Source of the DNA: Ancylobacter sp. IITR112
GTDB lineage: Bacteria > Pseudomonadota > Alphaproteobacteria > Rhizobiales > Xanthobacteraceae
Assembly: GCF_041415945.1 (NCBI RefSeq)
Contig: NZ_JBGCUS010000001.1
Span: forward strand, 1,426,001-1,490,000
Direction: 5' to 3'
Length of the DNA: 64,000 bases
This document shows, one piece after another, positions 1 through 10,084 of this stretch. The notes below the pieces were generated by a model that did not search any database, was not told the DNA's origin, and saw nothing but the letters and a program-made list of their open reading frames with translations. The position numbers and the translations under genes were made by a program. Within the stretch, counting starts at the first letter, position 1; each line of letters starts with the position of its first letter.

Positions 1-1290
1 ATTTTCGACCTGCCATGGATGCCGCTTTATCTCGGCGTGCTGTTCCTGTTCCACCCGGTGTTCGGGCTGATCGGCCTCGCCGGCATCGTTGTGCTCTGCG
101 CCTTCATGCTGGTGACCGACATCGCCACCCGCGCGCCGACCCGCATCGCCGCCCGCCGCTCCTCCACCCGTAACGGGCTGGCGGAATCCTATTGCCGCAA
201 TATCGAGACCATCGCCGCGATGGGGCTGACCGCAACCATGCGGGCGCGCTGGTTCGAGGCGCATGCCGCCTATCTCGGTGACAACCAGCACGCGGTGAAT
301 GTGGCGAGCGACCTGTCCGCGCTGAGCAAGGTGTTCCGCTTCCTGCTGCAGTCGCTGATGCTGGCGGCCGGGGCCTGGCTGGTCATCGAAGGCGAGGCCT
401 CGTCCGGCGCGATGATCGCTTCCTCCATCCTGTCCTCGCGGGCGCTGGCGCCGGTGGAACTCGCCATTTCCAACTGGCGCGGCTTCATCGCTGCCCGCCA
501 GTCCTATGACCGGCTGTCGGCGCTCTCCGCCGAATTCCCGCCCTCGCCCCCCACCATGCCGCTGCCAGCACCCACGGCGCGGCTCGATGTCGCCGGGCTC
601 GCCGTCGCTCCGCCGGGCCAGAGCCGCCCGACCATTGCCGGCCTCGCTTTCGCAGTGGAGGCGGGCAGCGCCGTCGGTGTCATCGGCCCGAGCGGCTCGG
701 GCAAGTCGACGCTCGCGCGCGGGCTGGTCGGCGCCTGGCCCAGCTCCAAGGGCAGCGTCCGCCTCGACAGCGCGGCGATCGAGCAATGGGACCGTGACGC
801 GCTCGGCGCCCATATCGGCTATCTCCCGCAGGACATCGAGCTGTTCGACGGCACGGTGGCGGAGAACATCGCCCGTTTCCGTGGCGATGCCGCGCCCGCC
901 GACATCATCGCCGCCGCCCAGCGCGCGGGGGTGCATGAGCTGATCCTGCGTCTGCCGAATGGCTACGACACGCGCCTGGGCGAGGGCGGTGTCGCGCTCT
1001 CCGGCGGCGAGCGCCAGCGCGTGGCGCTGGCCCGGGCGCTCTATGGTGAACCCTTCCTCATCGTGCTCGACGAGCCGAACTCCAATCTCGACGCCGATGG
1101 CGAAGCCGCGCTGACGCGGGCGATCATGTGGGCGCGCGAGGCCCGGCGGGTCGTGATCGTCGTCGCCCACCGGCCGAGTGCTCTGGCGGCGGTCGACCTG
1201 GTGCTGATGATGAACGCCGGCCAGCAACAGGCCTTCGGTCCGAAGGAGCAGGTTCTTGGCAAGGTACTCAAGACCCCGGTGGCGGCATGA
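1..1290 (+). CDS. Type I secretion ABC transporter (permease/ATPase), 5' end outside window
   Basis: Inner-membrane ATPase of a type I secretion system of the PrtD/HlyB class; it would pair with the HlyD-like adaptor that follows and an outer-membrane TolC-type channel not seen here. The open frame runs from base 1, so the N-terminal membrane part is missing. The visible part starts in the transmembrane domain and then has a full nucleotide-binding domain: Walker A GPSGSGKST near nt 684-710, signature LSGGERQR near 997, Walker B LIVLDEP near 1057, and a switch histidine in VAHRPS near 1168. Its stop overlaps the next start as ATGA, so the two genes are translationally coupled. The likely cargo is the RTX protein at 3927. 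Confidence 0.93.
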   Translation: MFDLPWMPLYLGVLFLFHPVFGLIGLAGIVVLCAFMLVTDIATRAPTRIAARRSSTRNGLAESYCRNIETIAAMGLTATMRARWFEAHAAYLGDNQHAVNVASDLSALSKVFRFLLQSLMLAAGAWLVIEGEASSGAMIASSILSSRALAPVELAISNWRGFIAARQSYDRLSALSAEFPPSPPTMPLPAPTARLDVAGLAVAPPGQSRPTIAGLAFAVEAGSAVGVIGPSGSGKSTLARGLVGAWPSSKGSVRLDSAAIEQWDRDALGAHIGYLPQDIELFDGTVAENIARFRGDAAPADIIAAAQRAGVHELILRLPNGYDTRLGEGGVALSGGERQRVALARALYGEPFLIVLDEPNSNLDADGEAALTRAIMWAREARRVVIVVAHRPSALAAVDLVLMMNAGQQQAFGPKEQVLGKVLKTPVAA

Positions 1291-2648
1291 TCGACACATT
1301 TCTCGACCGCCTGCGCGCCGGGCTCGCGCAGCTTGCGCGTCTCTTCCCCGCAGCCAGCGCCGCCGATGACGGCGTCGACCGGCATTTGCGGCTCGCCCTG
1401 ATCGTCGCGGTCTTTCTCGTGGTCGGCTGCGGCGGCTGGGCGGCAACCGCGGCGCTGAACGGGGCGGTGCTGGCCGCGGGCACGCTGGTGGTGGAAAGCC
1501 ACGCCAAGCGCGTTCAGCACCCCGAAGGCGGCGTGGTCGGCGACATCCTCGTGCGCAACGGCCAGAAGGTGGAAGCGTCCGACGTGCTGCTGCGCCTCGA
1601 CGATACCGTCACCCGCGCCAATCTCGCGGTGGTCGACACCCAATTGGTGGAACTGGCCGCGCGCCGCGCCCGGCTGGAGGCGGAACGCGATTCGCGCCCG
1701 TCCGTCGACGCCCCCGTCGGCCTGCCGGCCGGCCTTTCCGGCGAAAACGCCGCCCGGGCTATCGAGGGCGAGGTGAGCCTGTTCAACTCCCGCCGTGCCG
1801 CGCGGGAAGGGCAGGTGGCGCAGATGCGCGCGCGCATCGACCAACTCGCCGACGAGGCCGAGGGCCTTGCCGCCCAGATCGCCGCCAAGAGCGCGGAACT
1901 GGACTATATCGCCGAGGAGATCGCCGGCGCGACCGAACTGCATGGCAAGGGCCTGACGCCGCTGACCCGGCTGCGCTCGCTGCAGCGGGAAAAGGTTCGC
2001 ATCGAGGGCGAGCGCGGCCAACTCCAGGCCGAGCTTGCGCGCTCGCGCGGGCGAACCAGCGAGACGGAACTGCAGATCATCCAGATCGACCAGGACATGC
2101 GCGCCGAGGTGATCCAGGAACTGCGCGAGATCGAGGCGAAATGGGCCGAGCTGCAGGAGCGCCGCATCGCTGCGCAGGACAAGCTGACCCGGGTGGAACT
2201 GCTCGCGCCGATCGCCGGGGTGGTGCATGAACTCGCCACCCACACGGTCGGCGGGGTGATCGCGCCCGGCGAAACCGCCATGCTGATCGTGCCCGAGCAT
2301 GACCGACTGGTGGTCGAGATCCATGTCAACCCGGCCGATATCGACCAGGTGGCGATCGGCCAAGAAGCGATGGTGAGGCTTTCCGCCTTCAGCCAGAAGA
2401 CCACGCCGGAACTGGCGGGAACGGTGGCGCGCATCGCCGCCGACCTGACAAAGGACGAGAAGACCGGCAGCAGCTTCTATGTCGCGCAGGTGGTGCTGCC
2501 GGCGGAGCAACTCGCCCGGCTGGGCGGGCTGCAGCTCATGCCCGGCATGCCGGCCGAGGTGCATCTGCGCACCGGCGAGCGCACGGCGCTGAGCTATCTC
2601 GTCAAGCCGTTGCGGGACCAGATCGCCCGGGCGATGCGGGAGGAGTGA
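1287..2648 (+). CDS. HlyD-family type I secretion periplasmic adaptor
   Basis: Membrane-fusion protein linking the ABC exporter to the outer-membrane channel. The 453-residue protein has a short cytoplasmic N-terminus, one membrane segment near residues 34-54, a beta/lipoyl half-motif (VQHPEGGVVGDILVRNGQ), a long alpha-helical hairpin near 120-320, and the second lipoyl half followed by a beta-barrel (APIAGVVHELATHTVGGV). Length and order match PrtE/HlyD adaptors. The start at 1287 gives a 4-bp overlap with the ATPase gene. The last 47 bp overlap, tail to tail, the 3' end of the opposite-strand lysR gene. Confidence 0.93.
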   Translation: MIDTFLDRLRAGLAQLARLFPAASAADDGVDRHLRLALIVAVFLVVGCGGWAATAALNGAVLAAGTLVVESHAKRVQHPEGGVVGDILVRNGQKVEASDVLLRLDDTVTRANLAVVDTQLVELAARRARLEAERDSRPSVDAPVGLPAGLSGENAARAIEGEVSLFNSRRAAREGQVAQMRARIDQLADEAEGLAAQIAAKSAELDYIAEEIAGATELHGKGLTPLTRLRSLQREKVRIEGERGQLQAELARSRGRTSETELQIIQIDQDMRAEVIQELREIEAKWAELQERRIAAQDKLTRVELLAPIAGVVHELATHTVGGVIAPGETAMLIVPEHDRLVVEIHVNPADIDQVAIGQEAMVRLSAFSQKTTPELAGTVARIAADLTKDEKTGSSFYVAQVVLPAEQLARLGGLQLMPGMPAEVHLRTGERTALSYLVKPLRDQIARAMREE

Positions 2649-3504
2649 AGGTCGCGAGGGCGCAGGCGAAGAACTCCGTCACGATGGGCAGCCGGCGCCT
2701 CTCGTCGAGACAGACGAGATATTCGTCGATGGCGATCGGCGCGTCGCGCAGCGGCAGGAAGCGCAGCCGCGAGTCGAAGCCGAATTCGAGATCGGCCACC
2801 ACACCGGCACCGAAGCCCGCCGCCACCGCCTCGCGCACGCCCTCGCGGGTCGACACTTCCAGCACCGGCCCGAGCGCGATGTCCTGAAGCGCCAGATTCT
2901 GCTCGAACACCTCGCGGGTGCGCGAGCCACGTTCGCGCAGGACGAAGGCGCAGCCGCTGAGATCGGCAAGGCACAGATCGGTGCGCGCGGTCCAGGGGTG
3001 GCGTTCGGGCAGGAAGACCCCGATCCTCATCGAGGAGAGCGGGCGCACATGCAGCCGCGGGTCGGTGGGAAACTGCGCGGTGATGCCGATATCGGCGCGG
3101 TATTCCAGCAATTGCTCGATCACGCTGTCGGAATTCTGCACGATCAGCGAGAACACCAGCTTGGGTCGCCGCTGCTTCAGCGCCTGCAGGATCGGCAGCG
3201 AGTGGACGACGCCGTCGGCGGCGATGCGCAGCCGGCCGCCCTCATTGGTGCGGCTCTTGAGCAGGGTACGCGCTTCCGCCAGCGCAGCGAACAGGCGCGA
3301 GGTCACCTTGTAGAGCGCCTCCCCGTCCGGGGTCAGGACGACGCCGCGCGCCTTGCGCTCGAACAGCGCCATGCCGGAAGCCGCCTCCAACTGCCGCACC
3401 TGTCCCGACAGGGTGGACTGGCTGACCGCCATGCTGCGCGCGGCCTGCGAATAGCTGCCGGCCGCGGCGACGAAATGGAAGGCGCGAAGCTGGGTAACCG
3501 ACAT
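2602..3504 (-). CDS. LysR-family transcriptional regulator
   Basis: DNA-binding regulator of 300 residues. The N-terminal winged helix-turn-helix (residues about 2-60, with SYSQAARSMAVSQSTLSGQV) is the LysR type, followed by a substrate-binding domain. The start at 3504 is chosen because it begins the HTH directly; an upstream in-frame extension is arginine- and proline-rich and looks non-coding. It is divergent from the RTX gene at 3927 across 422 bp and convergent with hlyD. LysR proteins often control the divergent gene, so control of the RTX/T1SS locus is a reasonable inference, but the effector is unknown. Confidence 0.9.
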   Translation of the reverse strand: MSVTQLRAFHFVAAAGSYSQAARSMAVSQSTLSGQVRQLEAASGMALFERKARGVVLTPDGEALYKVTSRLFAALAEARTLLKSRTNEGGRLRIAADGVVHSLPILQALKQRRPKLVFSLIVQNSDSVIEQLLEYRADIGITAQFPTDPRLHVRPLSSMRIGVFLPERHPWTARTDLCLADLSGCAFVLRERGSRTREVFEQNLALQDIALGPVLEVSTREGVREAVAAGFGAGVVADLEFGFDSRLRFLPLRDAPIAIDEYLVCLDERRRLPIVTEFFACALATFTPPASPGRSGPATA

Positions 3505-3926
3505 GCGATCACCCGCATCGCACGGACGACAGGCCATCATCCGCCACCCGCGGCGGCGCCTGGGCCCGCTCACGAACGGCGGTCGGAGAAAGCTGTGTGG
3601 GCAAGGAGTCGGCAGGGCACTCATACATGATGGAAGACAGTTTAGCGGCTGCTCAAATGCCGAATTATGACAGGTTTAGTGTTACCTCTCGCTTGCTCGG
3701 AATTAAGCTTTGTGCGCGCCGCGCCCTCACGATGGATCACCATGTCGATTCTCTCCATAGGGGGCATTGTTATTTGCGATGGATGCGGGGCCCCGGGTTT
3801 TAAGAACCTGTCATGTGCCGAACTTACTGCTGCCGGCCATCCGCTGAAAGCACGCTTTCGGCATGAGCGAGCCGCGCGGCGGCGAATGCTGGCCTGAAGG
3901 CTAGCCGGCAAACAGGAATGAGGCAC
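3505..3926. promoter_or_regulatory. Divergent promoter region, lysR / RTX gene
   Basis: A 422-bp non-coding stretch between two divergent genes. The part from about 3630 to 3790 is clearly less GC-rich than its surroundings, as expected for promoters. I see no convincing -35/-10 pair or repeated LysR box that I would commit to. The start codon choice of the RTX gene (3927) is supported by a purine-rich GAGG just upstream. Confidence 0.5.
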
Positions 3927-6900
3927 ATGGCCACCATCACCAATCCCATTCTCGATTTCATGGCGAAGCGTGGATCGGAAGACCGCGTGATTGATCTGAA
4001 CGAGGTCTTCTCCGGCGAGGGCCTCACCTTCACGATCGAAAGCAGCGATCCCTCGGTGGCAAATGTGACCATCGCCGATGGCAAGCTCACCATAGATTTC
4101 CTGGAAACGCTCAGCTACACCGACCTGACGATCACCGCGACCGATGCCAGCGGCTCCAGCGTCAGCGACAATGTGCGGGTGCGGGTGACCGGCGAGAACG
4201 CCTACACCATCGCAGTGCTGCCCGACACGCAGGACTACACCAATGCGGCCGGCGTCGAGACCTTCAAGGGCATGACCCAGTGGCTGGTCGACAACAAGGA
4301 CAGCCTCAATATCGCCTTCGTCACCCATGTCGGCGACATCACCACCGAGAACAGCCCGACCCATTGGGCCTATGCCAAGGAAGCGCTCAGCATCCTCGAT
4401 GGCGAGATTCCCTATGGGCTGACACTCGGCAACCATGACGGCGTGTCCGGCAGCTTCGAGGCGAGCCGGATCAACGACTATTTCTCGGTCGACGACCTGA
4501 AGGAGGCCAATGGCGAGAATTTCGGCGGCACCTATGACCAGGAAGCCGAGCTGGCCAACAACACCTATTCCACCTTCACCGCGCCCGACGGCACCAAATG
4601 GCTGGTGCTGAACCTGGAATTCGGCGCGCGCGAGGACGTGCTGCGCTGGGCGGGCGAGGTGATCGAGGACAATCTCGACCACCGCGTCATCCTCACCACC
4701 CATTCCTACATGACCTGGGCCGGGCGCCACGACGCCACCGGCGCGCCGCTCTATGACGAGGGCACCGGCTATGATTACGGGCTGGGCAATTCGCCGGAAA
4801 GCGCCACCGACGGCGAGACGATGTACCGCGAACTGGTGCAGAAATATCCGAACGTCACCTTCACCTTCTCCGGCCACATCTTCGGCGACGCCGCCGAGAC
4901 GCTGGTCAGCTACGACCAGTTCGGCAACCCCGTCTACCAGATGATGGTGAACTACCAGAACGGCGTGTCGAGCGAGATCACCAGCGATGCCGGCTTGGGT
5001 TCCGGCAGCGCGGGCGGCAATGGCGCCATCCGGCTCGTCACCATCGACCCCGACAATAACGCGGTCTACACCTCGACCTATTTCTCGGCGCTGGACGATT
5101 ATATGGACAGCGTCCGCGGCGATGGCGAACTCGACCGCGACGGCCTGACCGGCCCCTATCGCGGCCATGAGGAAACCATCACCGGCGTCGATCTCGGCAC
5201 CCCCGATGTTCCCGCCATCGCCAAGGCCGGCAACGACCAGTTCGTCACCGCCGCAAGCGGGGAGGAGAAGGCGCAGGTCACGCTCGACGGCGACTGGACG
5301 CTCAACCCGAACAATGACACCGGCCTGAGCTATGTCTGGACCGACCGCGACGGCAATGTCCTCGCCACCACGGCGACCCCGACGCTCGAACTCGGCGCCG
5401 GCCATCACGCCCTGACGCTGACGGTTACCGACAGCGCTGGCCATGTCTCGACAGACGATGTGCTGATCGTCGTCTCCAACGACAACACGCTGCTGGTCGA
5501 CAATTTCAATGACGGCGATGCCGAAGGCTGGACCCGCCCCGGCACGCCGGAGGGCTTCTCCAACGGCACCACCGCCGAATTCGGCATCGCCGATCTGCCG
5601 GGCGCGGCCCCGGTGGCGGAGGATTTCGCCCGGGTTCCCAAGGCTTCCTCGGCCCAGGGCCTTAAGCTCACGGCCGATTTCGACACCGCCAGCGGCACGC
5701 TGCTCGGCTCCTATTCCGTTGTGATGGACATCTATGTCCCGGCTGAGGGCGCCGGCACCTACACTGCGCTGATGCAGATCGACGGCGGCGGCTCGAATAC
5801 CGATGCCGAGCTGTTCCTCAAGAAGAGCGGCGACGTTGCCGGGCTTGGCACCAACAGCGACTACAAGGGCAGCTTTACCTATGACGCCTGGCACCGCGTG
5901 GCCGTGACCTACAGCCAGAACGGCGACGGAACCATCGCGCTGTCGAAATATATCGACGGCGTGTTGGCCGGAACCCAGACGGTGAGCGGCGACCGCTACA
6001 AGCTCGATCCGGAAAAGGGCCTCGTGCTGTTCGCCGATGATGACGGCGAGACCAACGAGCTTTTTGTCTCCAGCGTCCTGGTCACCGACAAGGTGTTCAC
6101 CGCGGCGGAAATCGCCGAACTCGGTGGCACCAAGGCCGGCGGCATCGTCGCCACCGCGCCGAGCGCCAATTCCGTGCAGTTCGATTTCAACGCCAGCAGC
6201 GCGGCTCCGACCTTCGGCGCCGGCACGCTGACGGCGCAGGGCGATCTCGCCGTCAGCTACGACTCGGTCCAGAATTTCGACGTTCCGGAGATACCCGCCG
6301 CCAGCGGCAGCGCCTCCGATGTTACCTATATCCCGAAGCTCGCCAGCAGCCAGGGCCTGCTGCTGACCCCGACTTCGGCGCTGCCGGCCGGTACCCTCGT
6401 GTCGAGCTACACGCTGGTCTATGACGTGCTGATCCCCTCGGAAGGCGCCAGCGGCTACACCTCCTTCCTGCAGACCGACCTCACCAACACCAGTGACGGC
6501 GACCTGTTCGTGCGCAGCAGCGACGACGGCACTGGCGGCCTCGGCATTGGCGGCGTCTACACCGGCGCGTTCAAATATGACGAATGGCAGCGCGTGGTGT
6601 TCAAGATCGAGGACACCGGCGACAACGTCACCATCTCGAAATATATCGACGGCGTGAAGGTCGGCACCCAGTCGATGGATGATGACCGCTACACGATCGA
6701 CATGAGCAAGGGCGTTCTGCTTTTCACCGACGAGGATGGCGAAACCTCGAACCTCTATGTTTCGCACTTCCTGTTCACCGACAAGGTCTACACCGACGAG
6801 GAAATCGCCGAACTTGGCGGGGTGAAAGCGGGCGGCATCGTCAGCGAGGCGCCGACCGATTTTTCGGTTCAGATCGACTTCAGCACCCCCGCCATGGCGG

Positions 6901-9900
6901 ATGACTTCGGCAATGCCCAGGTGGCGGCCACCACGATCGGCGCCGGCGTCGGCGGCTTCATCGTCAAGGGCACGGTGAATTCGCGCGACACGGTCGCGGA
7001 GGGGCAGGACGCGCTGGAAGGGCGCGTCTTCGAGCAGTCCGACAGCGCCAACAATCTCATGCTCTGGGGCGAGCCGGCGGCGAAGTCCTGGTCGAACTAC
7101 GAATTCGAGGCGACGCTCAAGACCACTGACAATGACGGCATCGGCGTCGTCTTCTATTATCAGGACGAGCAGAACCATTATAAGGTCGTGCTCGACGCCG
7201 AGACCAACACGCGCTCGCTGGTCAAGGTTTCCGGCGGCACCGAGACGGTGCTCGCCACCGAGCATGCCGGCACGCCGTGGAGCCGCGATTTCCACCTGAA
7301 GGTGGCGGTGGTGGATGGCGAGATCAACGTCTTCCTCGACGGCCACAGCATGTTCGGCACGGTGGTGGACCCCGCTCCGCTCTCCGGCGGCACGGTCGGC
7401 CTCTACTCCAACAACCAGCGCAGCTCGCAATTCGACAATGTGGCGGTCAACAAGGTGGCGCTGACCGCCCATGCCGGCGACGACGTGCGGGTGCTCGACC
7501 TTGATGCTGACGGTCTGGTGACGGTGGCGCTCGACGCGGAAGGCACCTACGGCCTCTCCGACATCGTCAGCTATGTCTGGACCGATGCCGAGGGCAATGT
7601 GATCGGCCAGGGCAAGACGGCGCAGGCCACGCTCGGCACGGGACAGCAGACGCTGAAGCTGACAGTGACCGACAGCAACGGCAAGACCGCGACCGATACC
7701 GTGCAGGTCGACGCCGTCGCTGACGGCAAGGTGCTGCTGGCGGAAGATTTCGGCTCCGCCGCCTCGCTGGAGCGGTGGACCATCGTCGATGAGGGCGAAT
7801 CCGGCGGCATCGGCCCGGACGGCACCGCCTCGCAGTGGGAACTGCAGGACGGCAAGTTCGTCCAGCTCACCGACATCAAGAGCCGCCAGCTCACCTGGAA
7901 CGGGGCGTCCAATTCCGATCCTTGGAAGACCGGCTGGAGCCCGCTCGGCGACGGCGTCAACGTGCTGCGCAAAGGCACCTATGCGCTCTATAACGACCCT
8001 GCGGCGAAGGAGTGGAGCGACTACGCCGTCGAGGCCACCATCGAGACGCCGGACAATGGCGCGCTCGGCCTGCTGTTCTACTACGAAGACGAGAACAATT
8101 ATTACAAGCTCGAACTCGACGCCAATGGCGACTATGACCGCAACCCGAGCAACGGCGCGGGCAGCCTGTTCCAGCTCATCCAGGTCAAGGACGGCGTCGA
8201 GAAGTATCTGAACCAGTTCCCGGCCAAATACACGCCCGGCGAGGCGTTCGACCTGCGCGTCGAGGTGAAGGACGGGAAGATCCAGGCCAGTGTCGACGGC
8301 CAGGCGCTGTTTGCCTATGCCATCGAGGACCATGCTCAGACCAAGGGTACGGTTGGCCTGTTCTCCTGGGACAGCGCGGGTGTCTCCTTCGACAATGTGA
8401 CGGTGGTGTCGCTGGCGGATGTAGGGCCGGGCGAGCCCGGCGACAACAGCGCCCCCGATGCCGCCGCCGACACCGGCTTCACCGCGACCGGCGGCGAGGC
8501 GCTGATCCTCAGCGCGGCGCTGCTGCTGGCCAATGACAGCGATGCCGATGCCGACCCCCTCGCCATCGTCGCAGTTGGCAATGCGGTGGGCGGTACGGCC
8601 ACTCTCGACGATGCGGGCAATGTGCTGTTCATCCCGGCGGCCGGCTTCTCGGGAAGCGCCTCCTTCACCTACACGGTCTCGGACGGCAAGGGAGGGACGG
8701 ATACGGCGACGGTCGCCATTTCGGTCGCGGCGCGCCCGAACGGCACCCCGTCGGCGGAAGATGACCGGCTCTACGCCCTGCAGGACAAGCCGGTGACGGC
8801 CTCTCTCGCCAGCCTGCTCGCCAATGACGCCGATCCGGAAAGCGACACGCTGTCGATCGTCTCGGTTCAGGAGGCGAGCCACGGCACCGTCGCCCTGGTC
8901 GACGGCAAGGTGGTGTTCACCCCGGCGGCCGGCTTCACCGGCGATGCTTCGTTCACCTACACGGTCTCGGACGGCAAGGGCGGGACGGACACGGCGACGG
9001 TGACCGTCGCGGTGCGCGCCCAGCCCAACCGGGCGCCGGTGGCCGCCAATGACAGCGGCTTCTCCACCAAAGCGGGGATGGCCGCGACTCTGGCGGCGGC
9101 GCTGCTGCTCGCCAATGACACCGACGCCGATGCCGACACGCTCAGCATCCAGTCGGTCGCGTCGGGAACGGGCGGCACGGTGGCCCTCGTCGATGGCAAG
9201 GTGGTGTTCACCCCGGCGGAAGGCTTCACCGGCGAGGCGACGTTCAGCTACACCGTCAGCGACGGCAATGGCGGCACCTCCACCGCGACCGTGTCGGTGA
9301 CAGTCGAGCCGGCCGGCGGGTCCTCCGACCCGCATGACGGCTGGACGCTCGGCACCGCCGGCGACGACCAGCTCCGCGGAAACCTGATGCAGGCCAACAA
9401 GATCTTCGGCGATGCCGGCGACGATGTCATCCGGGGCGGCATGCGTGCCGACCAGCTCGATGGCGGTGACGGAGACGACACGCTGCAGGGCGGGTTCGGC
9501 GACGACATCCTCAAGGGCGATGCCGGCAATGACACGCTGCAGGGCGGGCTCGGCAATGACACGCTGGATGGCGGCGAGGGCGACGACGCGCTCTATGGCG
9601 GCATCGGCAACGACACGCTGAAGGGGGGGGTCGGCGACGACCTGCTCAAGGGCGGGCTGGGCAACGACACGCTGGACGGCGGCGAAGGCGACGACGATCT
9701 CGATGGCGGGCTCGGCAATGACCGGCTGATCGGCGGGGCCGGCGACGACGTGCTGCGCGGCGGCCTCGGCAACGACACTTTCGTGTTCGCGGCCAATTCC
9801 GGCAATGACGCGATCGTCGACTTCCGCCCGGGGCAGGACATGATCGAGTTCATCGGCCTCGACTTCGACACGTTCGACGACGTTCTCGCCGCGATGGTCG

Positions 9901-10010
9901 ACACCGAGGACGGCGTGGTGATCCAGCTCGACGACAGCGGCGACCACAATGTGCTGCTCGAAGGTGTCACCAAGGCGCGGCTCGACGCGGATGACTTCTC
10001 CATCCTCTGA
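3927..10010 (+). CDS. Giant secreted RTX protein with metallophosphoesterase domain
   Basis: A 2027-residue, acidic, cysteine-poor protein with no Sec signal, as expected for type I export. From the N-terminus: a short beta domain; a calcineurin-like metallophosphoesterase with PDTQD near residue 99, GDIT near 136, GNHD near 168 and SGHIFGD near 315; a PKD-like domain; two similar LamG-like domains (about 530-980); two similar glucanase-like LamG domains separated by a PKD-like domain (about 1000-1500); three cadherin-like tandem-95 repeats (about 1505-1795); about nine GGxGxDxLxGG calcium-binding RTX nonapeptide blocks (about 1808-1950); and a short C-terminal secretion tail. It probably acts outside the cell as a calcium-folded phosphoesterase or adhesin. 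The natural substrate cannot be read from the sequence. Confidence 0.9.
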   Translation: MATITNPILDFMAKRGSEDRVIDLNEVFSGEGLTFTIESSDPSVANVTIADGKLTIDFLETLSYTDLTITATDASGSSVSDNVRVRVTGENAYTIAVLPDTQDYTNAAGVETFKGMTQWLVDNKDSLNIAFVTHVGDITTENSPTHWAYAKEALSILDGEIPYGLTLGNHDGVSGSFEASRINDYFSVDDLKEANGENFGGTYDQEAELANNTYSTFTAPDGTKWLVLNLEFGAREDVLRWAGEVIEDNLDHRVILTTHSYMTWAGRHDATGAPLYDEGTGYDYGLGNSPESATDGETMYRELVQKYPNVTFTFSGHIFGDAAETLVSYDQFGNPVYQMMVNYQNGVSSEITSDAGLGSGSAGGNGAIRLVTIDPDNNAVYTSTYFSALDDYMDSVRGDGELDRDGLTGPYRGHEETITGVDLGTPDVPAIAKAGNDQFVTAASGEEKAQVTLDGDWTLNPNNDTGLSYVWTDRDGNVLATTATPTLELGAGHHALTLTVTDSAGHVSTDDVLIVVSNDNTLLVDNFNDGDAEGWTRPGTPEGFSNGTTAEFGIADLPGAAPVAEDFARVPKASSAQGLKLTADFDTASGTLLGSYSVVMDIYVPAEGAGTYTALMQIDGGGSNTDAELFLKKSGDVAGLGTNSDYKGSFTYDAWHRVAVTYSQNGDGTIALSKYIDGVLAGTQTVSGDRYKLDPEKGLVLFADDDGETNELFVSSVLVTDKVFTAAEIAELGGTKAGGIVATAPSANSVQFDFNASSAAPTFGAGTLTAQGDLAVSYDSVQNFDVPEIPAASGSASDVTYIPKLASSQGLLLTPTSALPAGTLVSSYTLVYDVLIPSEGASGYTSFLQTDLTNTSDGDLFVRSSDDGTGGLGIGGVYTGAFKYDEWQRVVFKIEDTGDNVTISKYIDGVKVGTQSMDDDRYTIDMSKGVLLFTDEDGETSNLYVSHFLFTDKVYTDEEIAELGGVKAGGIVSEAPTDFSVQIDFSTPAMADDFGNAQVAATTIGAGVGGFIVKGTVNSRDTVAEGQDALEGRVFEQSDSANNLMLWGEPAAKSWSNYEFEATLKTTDNDGIGVVFYYQDEQNHYKVVLDAETNTRSLVKVSGGTETVLATEHAGTPWSRDFHLKVAVVDGEINVFLDGHSMFGTVVDPAPLSGGTVGLYSNNQRSSQFDNVAVNKVALTAHAGDDVRVLDLDADGLVTVALDAEGTYGLSDIVSYVWTDAEGNVIGQGKTAQATLGTGQQTLKLTVTDSNGKTATDTVQVDAVADGKVLLAEDFGSAASLERWTIVDEGESGGIGPDGTASQWELQDGKFVQLTDIKSRQLTWNGASNSDPWKTGWSPLGDGVNVLRKGTYALYNDPAAKEWSDYAVEATIETPDNGALGLLFYYEDENNYYKLELDANGDYDRNPSNGAGSLFQLIQVKDGVEKYLNQFPAKYTPGEAFDLRVEVKDGKIQASVDGQALFAYAIEDHAQTKGTVGLFSWDSAGVSFDNVTVVSLADVGPGEPGDNSAPDAAADTGFTATGGEALILSAALLLANDSDADADPLAIVAVGNAVGGTATLDDAGNVLFIPAAGFSGSASFTYTVSDGKGGTDTATVAISVAARPNGTPSAEDDRLYALQDKPVTASLASLLANDADPESDTLSIVSVQEASHGTVALVDGKVVFTPAAGFTGDASFTYTVSDGKGGTDTATVTVAVRAQPNRAPVAANDSGFSTKAGMAATLAAALLLANDTDADADTLSIQSVASGTGGTVALVDGKVVFTPAEGFTGEATFSYTVSDGNGGTSTATVSVTVEPAGGSSDPHDGWTLGTAGDDQLRGNLMQANKIFGDAGDDVIRGGMRADQLDGGDGDDTLQGGFGDDILKGDAGNDTLQGGLGNDTLDGGEGDDALYGGIGNDTLKGGVGDDLLKGGLGNDTLDGGEGDDDLDGGLGNDRLIGGAGDDVLRGGLGNDTFVFAANSGNDAIVDFRPGQDMIEFIGLDFDTFDDVLAAMVDTEDGVVIQLDDSGDHNVLLEGVTKARLDADDFSIL

Positions 10011-10020
10011 GCGACGCTTA

Positions 10021-10048
10021 CCGGACTAGGCTGCCCGGACTAGGCTGC
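10021..10048. repeat. 13-bp direct repeat downstream of the RTX gene
   Basis: CCGGACTAGGCTG occurs twice back to back just before the terminator. No function is evident. Confidence 0.6.
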
Positions 10049-10058
10049 AACCAGAAGC

Positions 10059-10084
10059 AAAGGCCGCCCGCGAGGGCGGCCTTT
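10059..10084 (+). terminator. Rho-independent-type terminator after RTX gene
   Basis: A perfect 11-bp inverted repeat, AAAGGCCGCCC and its complement, around a GCGA loop. A-tracts and T-tracts flank the stem, so it could work in both directions. Confidence 0.85.

Noticed and set aside
1041..2564. Minus-strand frame of 507 codons opposite hlyD
   Set aside because: Shadow frame with no domain; hlyD on the plus strand is well supported and overlaps the ABC gene by ATGA.
3642..9947. A 2101-codon open frame on the minus strand across the RTX gene
   Set aside because: It is a reverse-frame shadow of a high-GC repetitive gene: composition is dominated by His, Arg, Gly, Val and Ala in the pattern produced by antisense of GC-rich codons, and the plus-strand gene has clear domains.
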